The position numbers and the translations under genes are program-made. 50,585 nucleotides of DNA, taken from assembly GCF_030462585.1 (NCBI RefSeq), contig NZ_JASMRU010000004.1, positions 55,707 to 106,291 on the forward strand, given 5' to 3'. The DNA is from Pseudomonas sp. CAN1 (lineage in GTDB: Bacteria > Pseudomonadota > Gammaproteobacteria > Pseudomonadales > Pseudomonadaceae). This document shows, piece after piece, positions 23,552-32,486 of this stretch (position 1 is its first letter; every line of letters starts with the position of its first letter). The notes under the pieces are model-generated. The model was not told the origin of the DNA. It ran no database searches and was given only the letters and a program-made list of their open reading frames with translations.

Positions 23552-25364
23552 AATTTATTCCTCCACACTGCTCGCACCACGCAACAGGTACCCCCTGGTG
23601 CTGGCAAGCTTGCTGCTGGCCTCTCTGCTCTGGCCCCTGCACCACTTCGCCCAGCGCTACTACAGCGAACAACTGGCCGAACAGAACCAGCAGACCCTCG
23701 ACCTCTACGTCGCCAACCTGCTCGGCACCCTGCGGCGCTACGAAGACCTGCCGCCGATCCTTGGCGAGCTGCCGACCCTGCGCGCCGCGCTGCAGGCGCC
23801 TGACAGCCTGGTGGCGCAGAACGCCGCCAACCTGGAGCTGCAGCGCATCCGCGGGCGTACCGGGGCCGATGTCATCTACCTGATCCAGGCGGACGGCATG
23901 ACCCACGCGGCGTCCAACTGGGACCAGGCCGACAGCTTCGTCGGCCGCAATTTCGCCTTCCGCCCGTACTACAAGGAAGCGACCCAGGGTCGGCCGGGGC
24001 GTTTCTTCGGCCTGGGGACCACCTCCAAGCGGCGCGGCTACTATTTCGCCAGCGACGTGCGCGACGGCGGCAAGCTGCTCGGCGTGCTGGTGGTGAAGGT
24101 CGACCTGGAACACATGGAGCAGCTCTGGGGCAACACGCCGGAGCAGTTGCTGGTGATGGACTCCAACGGCGTGGTCATCCTGTCGTCCAGCAACGCCTGG
24201 CGCTTCCACACCGGGAAAGAACTGTCGCCCGCCAAGCAGCGCGAAATCGCCGAGAACATTCCTTACCCGGTGCTGCACCCGGCGCCGCTGAAGATCGACC
24301 AGCGCCGCTGGATCAGCCAGAGCCGGCATCTGCCGGAGACCGGCTGGACGGTGAGCATCTATACACCGCGCACTCAGGTCGATGCTCCCGTGCGCAGCGT
24401 CGTGTTGATCGGTGCTGCGACCCTGGTCGCCCTTCTTCTATTGCTGTCGCTGCTGACCATCAGCCGCCGCCACTACCTCGAACGCATCGCCCTGGAAGCC
24501 CAGGCCAAGCACGAGCTGGAGCTGCGTGTGCAGGAGCGCACCCAGGAGCTGGAGGGCGCCAATACCCGGCTGCTGGAGGAAGTCAGCAACCGCGAGCAGG
24601 CCCAGCGCGAGCTGATGCACGCCCAGGACGAGGTAGTACAAGCCGGCAAGCTCACCGCCCTGGGCACCATGTCCGCCAGCATCAGCCACGAACTCAACCA
24701 GCCGTTGGCAGCGATCCGCAGCTATGCCGACAACGCCCGCGTGCTGCTCGACCACGAGCGTTACGACGACGCCCGCGGCAACCTGCAGCAGATCGGCGAG
24801 CTGACCGGACGCATGGCCTCGATCATCGGCCACCTCAAGGCCTACGCCCGTGGTGCCCGCCGTGCGCCGGAAAACGTTGCGCTGCAGCCGGCGATCAACG
24901 ACGCCCTGGCGCTGGTCGCCCAGCGCCGCCAGGCGATGAACGTGGAGCTGCTGCGGGATCTGCCGGATGCCGCGATCTGGGTCCAGGCTGGCGAGACGCG
25001 GCTGCGGCAGATTCTCTCCAACCTGATCTCCAACGCTCTCGACGCGCTGACCGAGAAGGGTCTGCCCCGGCGCATCTGGCTGACGGCGGAGCAGACACCC
25101 GAACGCATCATCCTGTCCCTGCGCGACAACGGGCCGGGCTTCTCTGAACAGGCGCTGGCCCACGCCCGCGAGCCGTTCTTCACCACCAAGACCAGCGCCA
25201 AGGGCCTGGGTCTCGGCCTGGCTATCTGCGACACGCTGCTGCGCACGCTCGGCGGACATCTGGAATTGGGTAATCACCCCGAGGGCGGCGCTCTCGTACA
25301 ATTGCACCTGTTGCCGGGGATTCCCGGCGTGACCCTGACGCCGCAAGAGGAAACCCGCGCATGA
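23532..25364 (+). CDS. dctB: C4-dicarboxylate sensor histidine kinase
   Basis: 610 aa. Membrane helix 1 at about 18-37 and helix 2 at about 285-308 enclose a periplasmic PDC/dCache-type sensor domain that should bind succinate, malate or fumarate. A coiled-coil linker (about 315-365) leads to the HisKA box SASISHELNQPLAAIRSYAD with the phospho-His at about 386. The ATPase domain follows, with the N box LSNLISNALDAL, the G box LRDNGPGF and TTKTSAKGLGLGLAI. It phosphorylates DctD, whose gene overlaps its end by four bases. ATG 23532 is the only usable start before the first helix; its ribosome site AGGG is moderate. In PAO1 the gene follows rmlC directly, from memory. Confidence 0.94.
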   Translation: MISLKRIIYSSTLLAPRNRYPLVLASLLLASLLWPLHHFAQRYYSEQLAEQNQQTLDLYVANLLGTLRRYEDLPPILGELPTLRAALQAPDSLVAQNAANLELQRIRGRTGADVIYLIQADGMTHAASNWDQADSFVGRNFAFRPYYKEATQGRPGRFFGLGTTSKRRGYYFASDVRDGGKLLGVLVVKVDLEHMEQLWGNTPEQLLVMDSNGVVILSSSNAWRFHTGKELSPAKQREIAENIPYPVLHPAPLKIDQRRWISQSRHLPETGWTVSIYTPRTQVDAPVRSVVLIGAATLVALLLLLSLLTISRRHYLERIALEAQAKHELELRVQERTQELEGANTRLLEEVSNREQAQRELMHAQDEVVQAGKLTALGTMSASISHELNQPLAAIRSYADNARVLLDHERYDDARGNLQQIGELTGRMASIIGHLKAYARGARRAPENVALQPAINDALALVAQRRQAMNVELLRDLPDAAIWVQAGETRLRQILSNLISNALDALTEKGLPRRIWLTAEQTPERIILSLRDNGPGFSEQALAHAREPFFTTKTSAKGLGLGLAICDTLLRTLGGHLELGNHPEGGALVQLHLLPGIPGVTLTPQEETRA

Positions 25365-26755
25365 GTTCGGTCGAGCCATTCGACGCCACCACCCAGGTCC
25401 TGCTGGTCGACGACGACCCGCACCTGCGCCAGGCGCTCTGCCAGACCCTCGACCTCGCCGGCTTCAAGGTGGTCGCCCTGGGCGATGCGCGGCAGATCGA
25501 CCCGCAGCAGGCGCGCGACTGGCCGGGGGTGATCGTCAGCGATATCCGCATGCCCAACATTGACGGCCTGCAACTGCTCGAACAGCTGCATGCCCAGGAC
25601 TCCGGCCTGCCGGTGATCCTGATCACCGGCCACGGCGACGTGCCGCTGGCAGTGAAAGCCATGCGCTCCGGTGCCTACGACTTCCTGGAAAAACCCTTCC
25701 CCAGCGACGCCCTGCTCGACAGCGTGCGCCGCGCGCTGGACGTGCGCCGGCTGGTGCTGGAAAACCGCAGCCTGCGCCTGGCCCTGACCGAACAGAAGGA
25801 ATTGCGCGGCCGCCTGGTTGGCCAGTCCGCGCCCATGCAGCGCCTGCAGCAGCAGGTCGCCTCGCTTTCGGCTATTCAGGCGGATGTGCTGGTGCTGGGC
25901 GAGACCGGCTCCGGCAAGGAAGTGGTGGCCCGCGCGCTGCACGATCTGTCCAGCCGCCGCAACGGTCCCTTCGTCGCCATCAACGCCGGCGCGCTGGCCG
26001 AGTCGGTGGTGGAGAGCGAGCTGTTCGGCCACGAGCAGGGCGCCTTCACCGGCGCGCAGAAGCGCCGCATCGGCAAGTTCGAATACGCCAATGGCGGCAC
26101 CCTGTTCCTCGACGAGATCGAGAGCATGAGCCTGGATGTGCAGGTGAAACTGCTGCGCCTGTTGCAGGAGCGCACGGTCGAGCGCCTGGGCTCCAACCAG
26201 CTCATTCCGCTGGACATCCGCATCATCGCGGCAACCAAGGAAGACCTGCGCCTGGCCTCGGACGAAGGCCGCTTCCGCGCCGACCTCTATTACCGCCTGA
26301 ATGTCGCCAGCCTGCGCATCCCGCCGCTGCGCGAGCGCGGCGACGACATCCTCTTCCTGTTCCAGCACTTCGCCGAACGCGGCGCCGAACGCCACGGACT
26401 GAGCCCACGCCCGCTGGACTCTGCCCAGCGGGCGCAACTGCTCGCCCACGGCTGGCCGGGCAACGTGCGGGAACTGCAGAACGCGGCGGAGCGTTATGCC
26501 CTTGGCCTTGACCTGGGCCTCGATGAATCCCACGGCCAGGCAATCTCGGTCGCTCCCGGCGCCGGATTGAACGAGCAGGTGGAGTCCTTCGAGCGCTCGC
26601 TGATCGCCGCCGAAATGGCGCGCTCGCACACCTCCCTGCGCAGCCTGGCCGAAGCACTGGGGCTACCGCGCAAGACGTTGCACGACAAGCTGCGCAAGCA
26701 TGGCCTGCTGTTTTCCGGCAGTGGCGGAAATTCCGCCGACGATGCCGACAGCTAG
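25361..26755 (+). CDS. dctD: Sigma-54-dependent response regulator of C4-dicarboxylate uptake
   Basis: 464 aa. Receiver domain (about 1-125) with VDDDPHLRQA and the phospho-acceptor Asp61 in IVSDIRMPN. AAA+ domain with Walker A LGETGSGKE (about 180) and the sigma-54 contact loop GAFTGA (about 227), also RFRADLYYRLNV. C-terminal Fis-type helix-turn-helix (about 420-455, SLAEALGLPRKTLHDKLRKHG). It overlaps dctB by ATGA. It should activate sigma-54 promoters of dicarboxylate carriers. No carrier gene lies next to it here, but a sigma-54-like promoter does, about 80 bases downstream. Confidence 0.95.
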   Translation: MSSVEPFDATTQVLLVDDDPHLRQALCQTLDLAGFKVVALGDARQIDPQQARDWPGVIVSDIRMPNIDGLQLLEQLHAQDSGLPVILITGHGDVPLAVKAMRSGAYDFLEKPFPSDALLDSVRRALDVRRLVLENRSLRLALTEQKELRGRLVGQSAPMQRLQQQVASLSAIQADVLVLGETGSGKEVVARALHDLSSRRNGPFVAINAGALAESVVESELFGHEQGAFTGAQKRRIGKFEYANGGTLFLDEIESMSLDVQVKLLRLLQERTVERLGSNQLIPLDIRIIAATKEDLRLASDEGRFRADLYYRLNVASLRIPPLRERGDDILFLFQHFAERGAERHGLSPRPLDSAQRAQLLAHGWPGNVRELQNAAERYALGLDLGLDESHGQAISVAPGAGLNEQVESFERSLIAAEMARSHTSLRSLAEALGLPRKTLHDKLRKHGLLFSGSGGNSADDADS

Positions 26756-26832
26756 GCAAGAATCCGCCTATCCCAACACCTGCTACCAAGGGAGAACTGC
26801 GCCGCAGCGCGCTCCCGCGTAGCCTTGGCGCC

Positions 26833-26848
26833 TGGCACACACCTTGCT
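26833..26848 (+). promoter_or_regulatory. Sigma-54 (-24/-12) promoter match
   Basis: TGGCACACACCTTGCT fits the consensus TGGCAC-N5-TTGCT, with the invariant GG (26834-26835) and GC (26846-26847) ten bases apart. It lies about 80 bases after dctD, where PAO1 carries (from memory) the DctD-controlled dctPQM genes. Here no gene follows before arcD at 27343. Confidence 0.65.
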
Positions 26849-27262
26849 CTGCGACATGGGTGCGATTGCCTTGTGCAGCACACCTCGCGACATGCCCGTC
26901 ATGGCGCGCCCGCCGGGCCACGAACCCGGCGGTGTCCTTCGGCTGAATTGCCATCTCGCGCTCACATCCTGTTGAGCGCACCGCCGGGTGCAGTGATCCT
27001 GCCCCGGCCAATTTCCCTTTCCCGCCCTAGCGCTCAGTACTTTCTTACATAACGCTCCCCTGCATGTGTCTGCCGCTTCGCTGGCCGCAACCACACGCCC
27101 TGCGCGGGCCTGCCATTTCGGCCGCCATCAGGCGGTCATGAAGTCGCGCTCAAATCTTCACGAAATCCCCTCTAAACCGGGCGCTAATGCAAATCGTCTC
27201 CTATGGTTTATCCGGGGTGAGCGGAGCAGGAAGTACCGCTCGAAACATTGGATAGCAAGCTA

Positions 27263-27276
27263 TTGACCTGAATCAG
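27263..27276 (+). promoter_or_regulatory. ANR/FNR box of the arcDABC promoter
   Basis: TTGAC-CTGA-ATCAG matches the ANR consensus TTGAT-N4-ATCAA in 8 of 10 half-site bases. A -10-like TAATAG at 27302-27307 puts the box at about -41 to -44 from a start near 27311-27314, the class II activator position. It should switch the operon on under low oxygen, as known for P. aeruginosa arcDABC. Confidence 0.75.
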
Positions 27277-27342
27277 GGGAGCCCCCCCAAGACCGGGCGC
27301 CTAATAGCCTCACTCTCCAACTTCCTATAGGGAGATTCTCAA

Positions 27343-28794
27343 ATGTCGCAAGAAAGCAGCCAAAAACTACGGCTGGGCGCATTAACCGCCCTGGTCGTGG
27401 GATCGATGATCGGCGGGGGCATCTTCTCCCTTCCGCAGAACATGGCAGCCAGCGCAGACGTCGGCGCCATTCTCATCGGTTGGGCCATCACCGCGGTCGG
27501 CATGCTGACCCTGGCGTTCGTCTTCCAGACCCTGGCCAACCGCAAACCCCAACTCGACGGCGGTGTGTACGCTTACGCCAAGGCCGGGTTCGGTGACTAC
27601 ATGGGCTTCTCCTCGGCCTGGGGTTACTGGATCAGCGCCTGGCTCGGCAACGTCGGTTACTTCCTCCTGCTGTTCAGCACCCTGGGCTACTTCTTCCCGA
27701 TCTTCGGCAAGGGCGACACCGTCGCGGCGATAGTCTGCGCGTCGATCCTCTTGTGGGCCCTGCACTTCCTGGTGCTGCGCGGAATCAAGGAAGCGGCGTT
27801 CATCAACACCATCACCACGGTGGCGAAGATCGTCCCGCTGTTCCTGTTCATCCTGATCTGCCTGTTCGCCTTCAAGCTGGACATCTTCACCGCTGACATC
27901 TGGGGCAAGAGCAATCCTGACCTGGGCAGCGTGATGAACCAGGTGCGCAACATGATGCTGGTCACCGTCTGGGTGTTCATCGGTATCGAAGGCGCGAGCA
28001 TCTTCTCCTCCCGTGCGGAAAAACGCTCGGACGTGGGTAAGGCCACCGTGATCGGCTTCATCACTGTCCTGCTGCTGCTGGTGCTGGTGAACGTGCTGTC
28101 CATGGGCGTGATGACCCAACCGGAACTGGCCAAGCTGCAGAACCCGTCGATGGCACTGGTACTGGAGCACGTAGTCGGCCACTGGGGTGCGGTGCTGATC
28201 AGCGTCGGCCTGTTGATCTCCCTGCTGGGTGCCCTGCTGTCCTGGGTCCTGCTGTGCGCCGAGATCATGTTCGCCGCCGCCAAGGACCACACCATGCCGG
28301 AGTTCCTCCGCAAGGAGAACGCCAACCAGGTGCCGGCCAACGCCCTCTGGCTGACCAACATCTGCGTACAGGTCTTCCTGGTCATCGTGTTCTTCACCTC
28401 CGGTAGCACCGACGGTGGCATGGACCCGTACACCAAGATGCTGCTGCTGGCGACCTCGATGATCCTCATCCCGTACTTCTGGTCCGCGGCCTACGGCCTG
28501 CTGCTGGCAGTCAAGGGCGAGACCTACGAGAACGACTCGGCTGACCGCACCAAGGATCTGATCATCGCCGGTATCTCGGTTCTCTACGCGGTGTGGCTGA
28601 TCTACGCAGGCGGCCTGAAGTACCTGCTGCTGTCGGCGCTGCTGTACGCGCCCGGCGTCATCCTCTTCGCCAAAGCGAAACACGAAGTGGGTCAACCCAT
28701 CTTCACCAATGTCGAGAAGCTCATCTTCGCAGTAGTCGTGATCGGTGCATTGATCGCGGCCTATGGCCTCTACGACGGCTTCCTCACTCTGTAA
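27343..28794 (+). CDS. arcD: Arginine/ornithine antiporter
   Basis: Exchanges external arginine for internal ornithine without energy cost, the transport step of the arginine deiminase pathway. 483 aa, APC superfamily, with many membrane helices. The first holds the substrate-backbone motif [16 protein letters not shown]; the second repeat region and [20 protein letters not shown] are typical of the ArcD/YcaM group. The ribosome site AGGGAG precedes ATG 27343. It is the first gene of arcDABC, behind an ANR box. The pathway yields one ATP per arginine during anoxia. Confidence 0.96.
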   Translation: MSQESSQKLRLGALTALVVGSMIGGGIFSLPQNMAASADVGAILIGWAITAVGMLTLAFVFQTLANRKPQLDGGVYAYAKAGFGDYMGFSSAWGYWISAWLGNVGYFLLLFSTLGYFFPIFGKGDTVAAIVCASILLWALHFLVLRGIKEAAFINTITTVAKIVPLFLFILICLFAFKLDIFTADIWGKSNPDLGSVMNQVRNMMLVTVWVFIGIEGASIFSSRAEKRSDVGKATVIGFITVLLLLVLVNVLSMGVMTQPELAKLQNPSMALVLEHVVGHWGAVLISVGLLISLLGALLSWVLLCAEIMFAAAKDHTMPEFLRKENANQVPANALWLTNICVQVFLVIVFFTSGSTDGGMDPYTKMLLLATSMILIPYFWSAAYGLLLAVKGETYENDSADRTKDLIIAGISVLYAVWLIYAGGLKYLLLSALLYAPGVILFAKAKHEVGQPIFTNVEKLIFAVVVIGALIAAYGLYDGFLTL

Positions 28795-28810
28795 CTCCTG
28801 GAGACATCTC

Positions 28811-30067
28811 ATGAGCACGGAAAAAACCAAACTTGGCGTCCATTCTGAAGCTGGCAAACTACGCAAAGTGATGGTCTGCTCGCCCGGACTCGCCCATCAA
28901 CGCCTGACCCCGAGCAACTGCGACGAGTTGCTGTTCGACGACGTTATCTGGGTGAACCAGGCGAAGCGTGACCACTTCGACTTCGTCACCAAGATGCGCG
29001 AACGCGGCATCGATGTTCTGGAAATGCACAACCTGCTGACCGACATCGTCGCCAACCCCGAGGCACTGAAGTGGATCCTCGATCGCAAGATCACCGCTGA
29101 CAGCGTCGGCGTAGGCCTGACCAACGAGCTGCGTTCCTGGCTGGAAAGCCTGGAGCCGCGCAAACTGGCCGAGTTTCTCATCGGCGGCGTGGCCTCCGAC
29201 GACATCCCGGAAAGCGAAGGCGCCAAGGCGCTGAAGATGTACCGCGACTACCTGGGCCACTCCAGCTTCCTGCTGCCGCCGCTGCCCAACACCCAGTTCA
29301 CCCGTGACACCACCTGCTGGATCTACGGCGGTGTGACCCTGAACCCGATGTACTGGCCGGCGCGACGTCAGGAAACCCTGCTGACCACTGCCATCTACAA
29401 ATTCCACCCGGAATTCACCAACGCCGAATACGAAGTCTGGTACGGCGATCCGGACAAGGACCACGGCATGTCCACCCTCGAGGGTGGTGACGTAATGCCC
29501 ATCGGCAACGGTGTGGTCCTGATCGGCATGGGCGAGCGTTCCTCCCGCCAGGCCATCGGCCAGGTAGCCCAGGCGCTGTTCGCCAAGGGCGCTGCCGAGA
29601 AAGTCATCGTCGCCGGGCTGCCGAAGTCCCGCGCCGCGATGCACCTGGACACCGTCTTCACCTTCTGCGACCGCGACCTGGTCACCGTCTTCCCGGAAGT
29701 GGTGAAAGAGATCGTTGCCTTCACCCTGCGCCCGGACGAGAAGAGCCCCTACGGCATCAACGTCCAGCGCGAAGACAAGGACTTCATGACCGTCGTCGCC
29801 GAATCCCTGGGCCTGAAGAAACTGCGCGTCGTCGAAACCGGCGGCAACAGCTTCGCCGCCGAACGCGAACAGTGGGACGACGGCAACAACGTGGTCTGCC
29901 TGGAACCGGGCGTGGTGGTCGGCTATGACCGCAACACCTACACCAACACCCTGCTGCGCAAGGCCGGTGTGGAAGTGATCACCATCAGCGCCGGCGAACT
30001 GGGCCGCGGCCGTGGCGGCGGTCACTGCATGACCTGCCCGATCATCCGCGACCCGATCGACTTCTGA
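28811..30067 (+). CDS. arcA: Arginine deiminase
   Basis: Hydrolyses L-arginine to citrulline and ammonia. It is 418 aa from ATG 28811 (GGAG upstream), the same length as the P. aeruginosa enzyme. The nucleophile is Cys406 in the C-terminal [27 protein letters not shown] carries the catalytic His and Asp, and [12 protein letters not shown] the substrate-binding Asp. It follows arcD by 16 bases. A 138-base gap with a GC-rich hairpin separates it from arcB. Confidence 0.98.
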   Translation: MSTEKTKLGVHSEAGKLRKVMVCSPGLAHQRLTPSNCDELLFDDVIWVNQAKRDHFDFVTKMRERGIDVLEMHNLLTDIVANPEALKWILDRKITADSVGVGLTNELRSWLESLEPRKLAEFLIGGVASDDIPESEGAKALKMYRDYLGHSSFLLPPLPNTQFTRDTTCWIYGGVTLNPMYWPARRQETLLTTAIYKFHPEFTNAEYEVWYGDPDKDHGMSTLEGGDVMPIGNGVVLIGMGERSSRQAIGQVAQALFAKGAAEKVIVAGLPKSRAAMHLDTVFTFCDRDLVTVFPEVVKEIVAFTLRPDEKSPYGINVQREDKDFMTVVAESLGLKKLRVVETGGNSFAAEREQWDDGNNVVCLEPGVVVGYDRNTYTNTLLRKAGVEVITISAGELGRGRGGGHCMTCPIIRDPIDF

Positions 30068-30120
30068 TCCGCGGCAAGCTTCAGACGCAACTACCACAAA
30101 CAGAGCGCAAGCACCTCACG

Positions 30121-30143
30121 AGGCGGCCCCGCAAGGGCCGCCT
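30121..30143. other. Intercistronic hairpin between arcA and arcB
   Basis: Stem AGGCGGCCC/GGGCCGCCT with a CGCAA loop and no T-run. The position fits an mRNA processing or stabilising hairpin. Transcripts of the P. aeruginosa arc operon are known to be processed into segments. Confidence 0.55.
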
Positions 30144-30205
30144 GCCCCGCCAGCCACGAGCTGTACTGACGAGGCCGAGATTTCCGTCCCACAAGGAGAA
30201 AGACC

Positions 30206-31216
30206 ATGGCTTTCAACATGCACAACCGCAACCTGCTCAGCCTGATGCACCACAGCACTCGCGAGTTGCGCTATCTGCTCGACCTGTCCCGCGACCTGAA
30301 ACGCGCCAAGTACACCGGTACCGAGCAACAGCACCTGAAAGGCAACAACATTGCGCTGATCTTCGAAAAGACCTCGACCCGCACCCGCTGCGCCTTCGAA
30401 GTCGCCGCCTATGACCAGGGCGCCAACGTTACCTACATCGACCCGAACTCCTCGCAGATCGGCCACAAGGAGTCCATGAAGGACACCGCCCGCGTTCTCG
30501 GCCGCATGTACGACGCCATCGAATACCGTGGCTTCAAGCAGGAGATCGTCGAGGAACTGGCCAAGTTCGCCGGCGTACCGGTGTTCAACGGCCTGACCGA
30601 CGAGTACCACCCGACCCAGATGCTGGCCGACGTGCTGACCATGCGCGAGCACAGCGACAAGCCGCTGCACGACATCGCCTACGCCTACCTGGGCGACGCC
30701 CGCAACAACATGGGTAACTCCCTGCTGCTGATCGGCGCCAAGCTCGGCATGGACGTGCGCATCGCCGCTCCGAAGGAACTCTGGCCGACCGACGAACACG
30801 TCGCTGCCTGCAAGAAATTCGCAGAAGAAAGCGGTGCTCGCATCACCATCACCGAAGACCCGAAAGAAGCCGTCAAGGGCGTGGACTTCATCCACACCGA
30901 CGTCTGGGTCTCCATGGGTGAGCCGGTCGAAGCCTGGGGCGAACGCATCACCGAACTGCTGCCCTACCAGGTCAACATGGACATGATGAAGGCCGCCGGC
31001 AACCCGCGCGTGAAGTTCATGCACTGCCTGCCCGCCTTCCACAACAGCGAGACCAAGGTCGGCAAGGACATCGCCGCCAAGTACCCGAACCTGAAGAACG
31101 GCATCGAAGTGACCGAAGACGTCTTCGAATCCCCGTACAACATTGCCTTCGAGCAGGCGGAAAACCGCATGCACACCATCAAGGCAATCCTCGTTTCGAC
31201 CCTCGCCGACATGTAA
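30206..31216 (+). CDS. arcB: Catabolic ornithine carbamoyltransferase
   Basis: Splits citrulline with phosphate into ornithine and carbamoyl phosphate in the deiminase pathway. 336 aa, with the carbamoyl-phosphate motif [13 protein letters not shown], the ornithine-side motif [16 protein letters not shown] with catalytic Cys, and [11 protein letters not shown]. Length and placement between arcA and arcC mark it as the catabolic rather than the biosynthetic (ArgF) enzyme. AAGGAG lies before ATG 30206. Confidence 0.97.
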   Translation: MAFNMHNRNLLSLMHHSTRELRYLLDLSRDLKRAKYTGTEQQHLKGNNIALIFEKTSTRTRCAFEVAAYDQGANVTYIDPNSSQIGHKESMKDTARVLGRMYDAIEYRGFKQEIVEELAKFAGVPVFNGLTDEYHPTQMLADVLTMREHSDKPLHDIAYAYLGDARNNMGNSLLLIGAKLGMDVRIAAPKELWPTDEHVAACKKFAEESGARITITEDPKEAVKGVDFIHTDVWVSMGEPVEAWGERITELLPYQVNMDMMKAAGNPRVKFMHCLPAFHNSETKVGKDIAAKYPNLKNGIEVTEDVFESPYNIAFEQAENRMHTIKAILVSTLADM

Positions 31217-31288
31217 TGCCGGGCCGCCCCCGGACCGCGACAGATTGCCGGTCCGGGGTGCGTTTCCACTCTTTCGGAGGAAATGAAT

Positions 31289-32221
31289 ATGCGTATCGTC
31301 GTCGCATTGGGCGGCAATGCCCTGCTGCGTCGTGGCGAGCCCATGACTGCCGACAACCAGCGCACCAACGTACGGATCGCTGCCGAACAGATCGCCAAGG
31401 TTGCCCCGGGCAACGAGCTGGTGATCGCCCACGGCAACGGCCCGCAGGTCGGCCTGCTGGCCCTGCAGGGTGCGGCCTACGAGAAGGTCAGCCCCTATCC
31501 GCTGGACGTTCTCGGCGCCGAGACCGAAGGCATGATCGGCTACATGATCGAACAGGAAATGGGCAACCTGCTGCCGTTCGAAGTGCCGTTCGCCACCCTG
31601 CTCACCCAGGTCGAGGTCGATTCCAAGGACCCGGCCTTCCAGAACCCGACCAAGCCCATCGGCCCGGTCTACTCCAAGGAAGAGGCCGAAGCCCTCGCCA
31701 AGGAGAAAGGCTGGAGCATCGCCCCGGACGGCGACAAGTTCCGCCGCGTCGTGGCCAGCCCGCGTCCGAAGCGCATCTTCGAGATCCGCCCGGTCAAGTG
31801 GCTGCTGGAGAAAGGCACCATCGTCATCTGCGCAGGCGGTGGCGGCATCCCGACCATGTACGACGAATCCGGCAAGAAACTCTCCGGCGTCGAAGCGGTG
31901 ATCGACAAGGACCTGTGCTCCTCGCTGCTGGCCCAGGAACTGTCGGCTGACATCCTGATCATCGCCACCGACGTGGACGCGGCCTACATCGACTGGGGCA
32001 AACCGACCCAGAAAGCCATCGCCCAGGCCCACCCGGACGAACTGGAACGCTTAGGCTTCGCCGCCGGCTCCATGGGTCCGAAGGTCATGGCCGCCATGGA
32101 ATTCGCCCGCGCCACCGGCAAGGATGCAGTGATCGGCTCGCTGGAAAACATCGTCGCCATCACCCAGGGCAAGTCCGGTACTCGCGTCAGCACCCAGAAA
32201 GCTGGCATCGAATACCGCTAA
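31289..32221 (+). CDS. arcC: Carbamate kinase
   Basis: Makes ATP from carbamoyl phosphate and ADP, the energy-yielding step of the arginine deiminase pathway. The 310 aa count from ATG 31289, which has GGAGG 8 bases upstream; ATG 31283 is only 2 bases from that site. Amino acid kinase fold: [18 protein letters not shown] at the start, [27 protein letters not shown] and the nucleotide-site [12 protein letters not shown] strong terminator follows. Confidence 0.97.
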   Translation: MRIVVALGGNALLRRGEPMTADNQRTNVRIAAEQIAKVAPGNELVIAHGNGPQVGLLALQGAAYEKVSPYPLDVLGAETEGMIGYMIEQEMGNLLPFEVPFATLLTQVEVDSKDPAFQNPTKPIGPVYSKEEAEALAKEKGWSIAPDGDKFRRVVASPRPKRIFEIRPVKWLLEKGTIVICAGGGGIPTMYDESGKKLSGVEAVIDKDLCSSLLAQELSADILIIATDVDAAYIDWGKPTQKAIAQAHPDELERLGFAAGSMGPKVMAAMEFARATGKDAVIGSLENIVAITQGKSGTRVSTQKAGIEYR

Positions 32222-32246
32222 GCCGCCCTCAGCAAAGGCACTATCG

Positions 32247-32276
32247 AAACGGGAGCCCCAGTGGGCTCCCGTTTTC
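32247..32276 (+). terminator. Terminator of arcDABC
   Basis: Perfect 12-bp stem AAACGGGAGCCC/GGGCTCCCGTTT around CAGT, followed by a short T-rich end. The next 210 bases up to fabY hold no credible gene and no promoter I would commit to. Confidence 0.9.
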
Positions 32277-32486
32277 GTTCAGGGTGTGCTGCAGGATTCA
32301 TTCAGGAACTCGTCGCCTTCTTCCGACAAATCCTGGCGCGAGCGTGACTCGGCGGTCATCATCCTCGTCAGCTAAAGCATTCCGAATCACTAGAAGCCAC
32401 GCCTGGCTTTGTGCCACCGGGCTGCCCCTCTTCGGGCCACCGTCGTCCGGCGCGCAAGATGCACTTGCTGAAGGAGTTTCCGAGAG

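Larger units (their letters stand above)
26756..27342. other. Long intergenic region between dctD and arcD
   Basis: 587 bases with no credible gene. Visible content: a sigma-54-type promoter at 26833-26848 with no gene behind it for about 500 bases, a TGTG-CAG-CACA dyad at 26872-26882, a C7 run at 27282-27288, and the ANR box of the arc operon at 27263-27276. The last three codons-worth of dctD are preceded by a dyad GGCGGAA-A-TTCCGCC (26723-26737). I found no convincing ArgR site. Confidence 0.6.

Noticed and set aside
27125..27215. Possible ArgR boxes upstream of arcD
   Set aside because: AGTCGC-like words occur, but the downstream half of the consensus is missing, so I did not list a site.
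26825..27266. Small open frames in the dctD-arcD gap
   Set aside because: No ribosome sites and no similarity to TRAP transporter proteins; they are not dctPQM remnants that I can recognise.
30116..32032. 638-codon open frame antisense to arcB and arcC
   Set aside because: Crosses two real genes and their gap; low-complexity translation.
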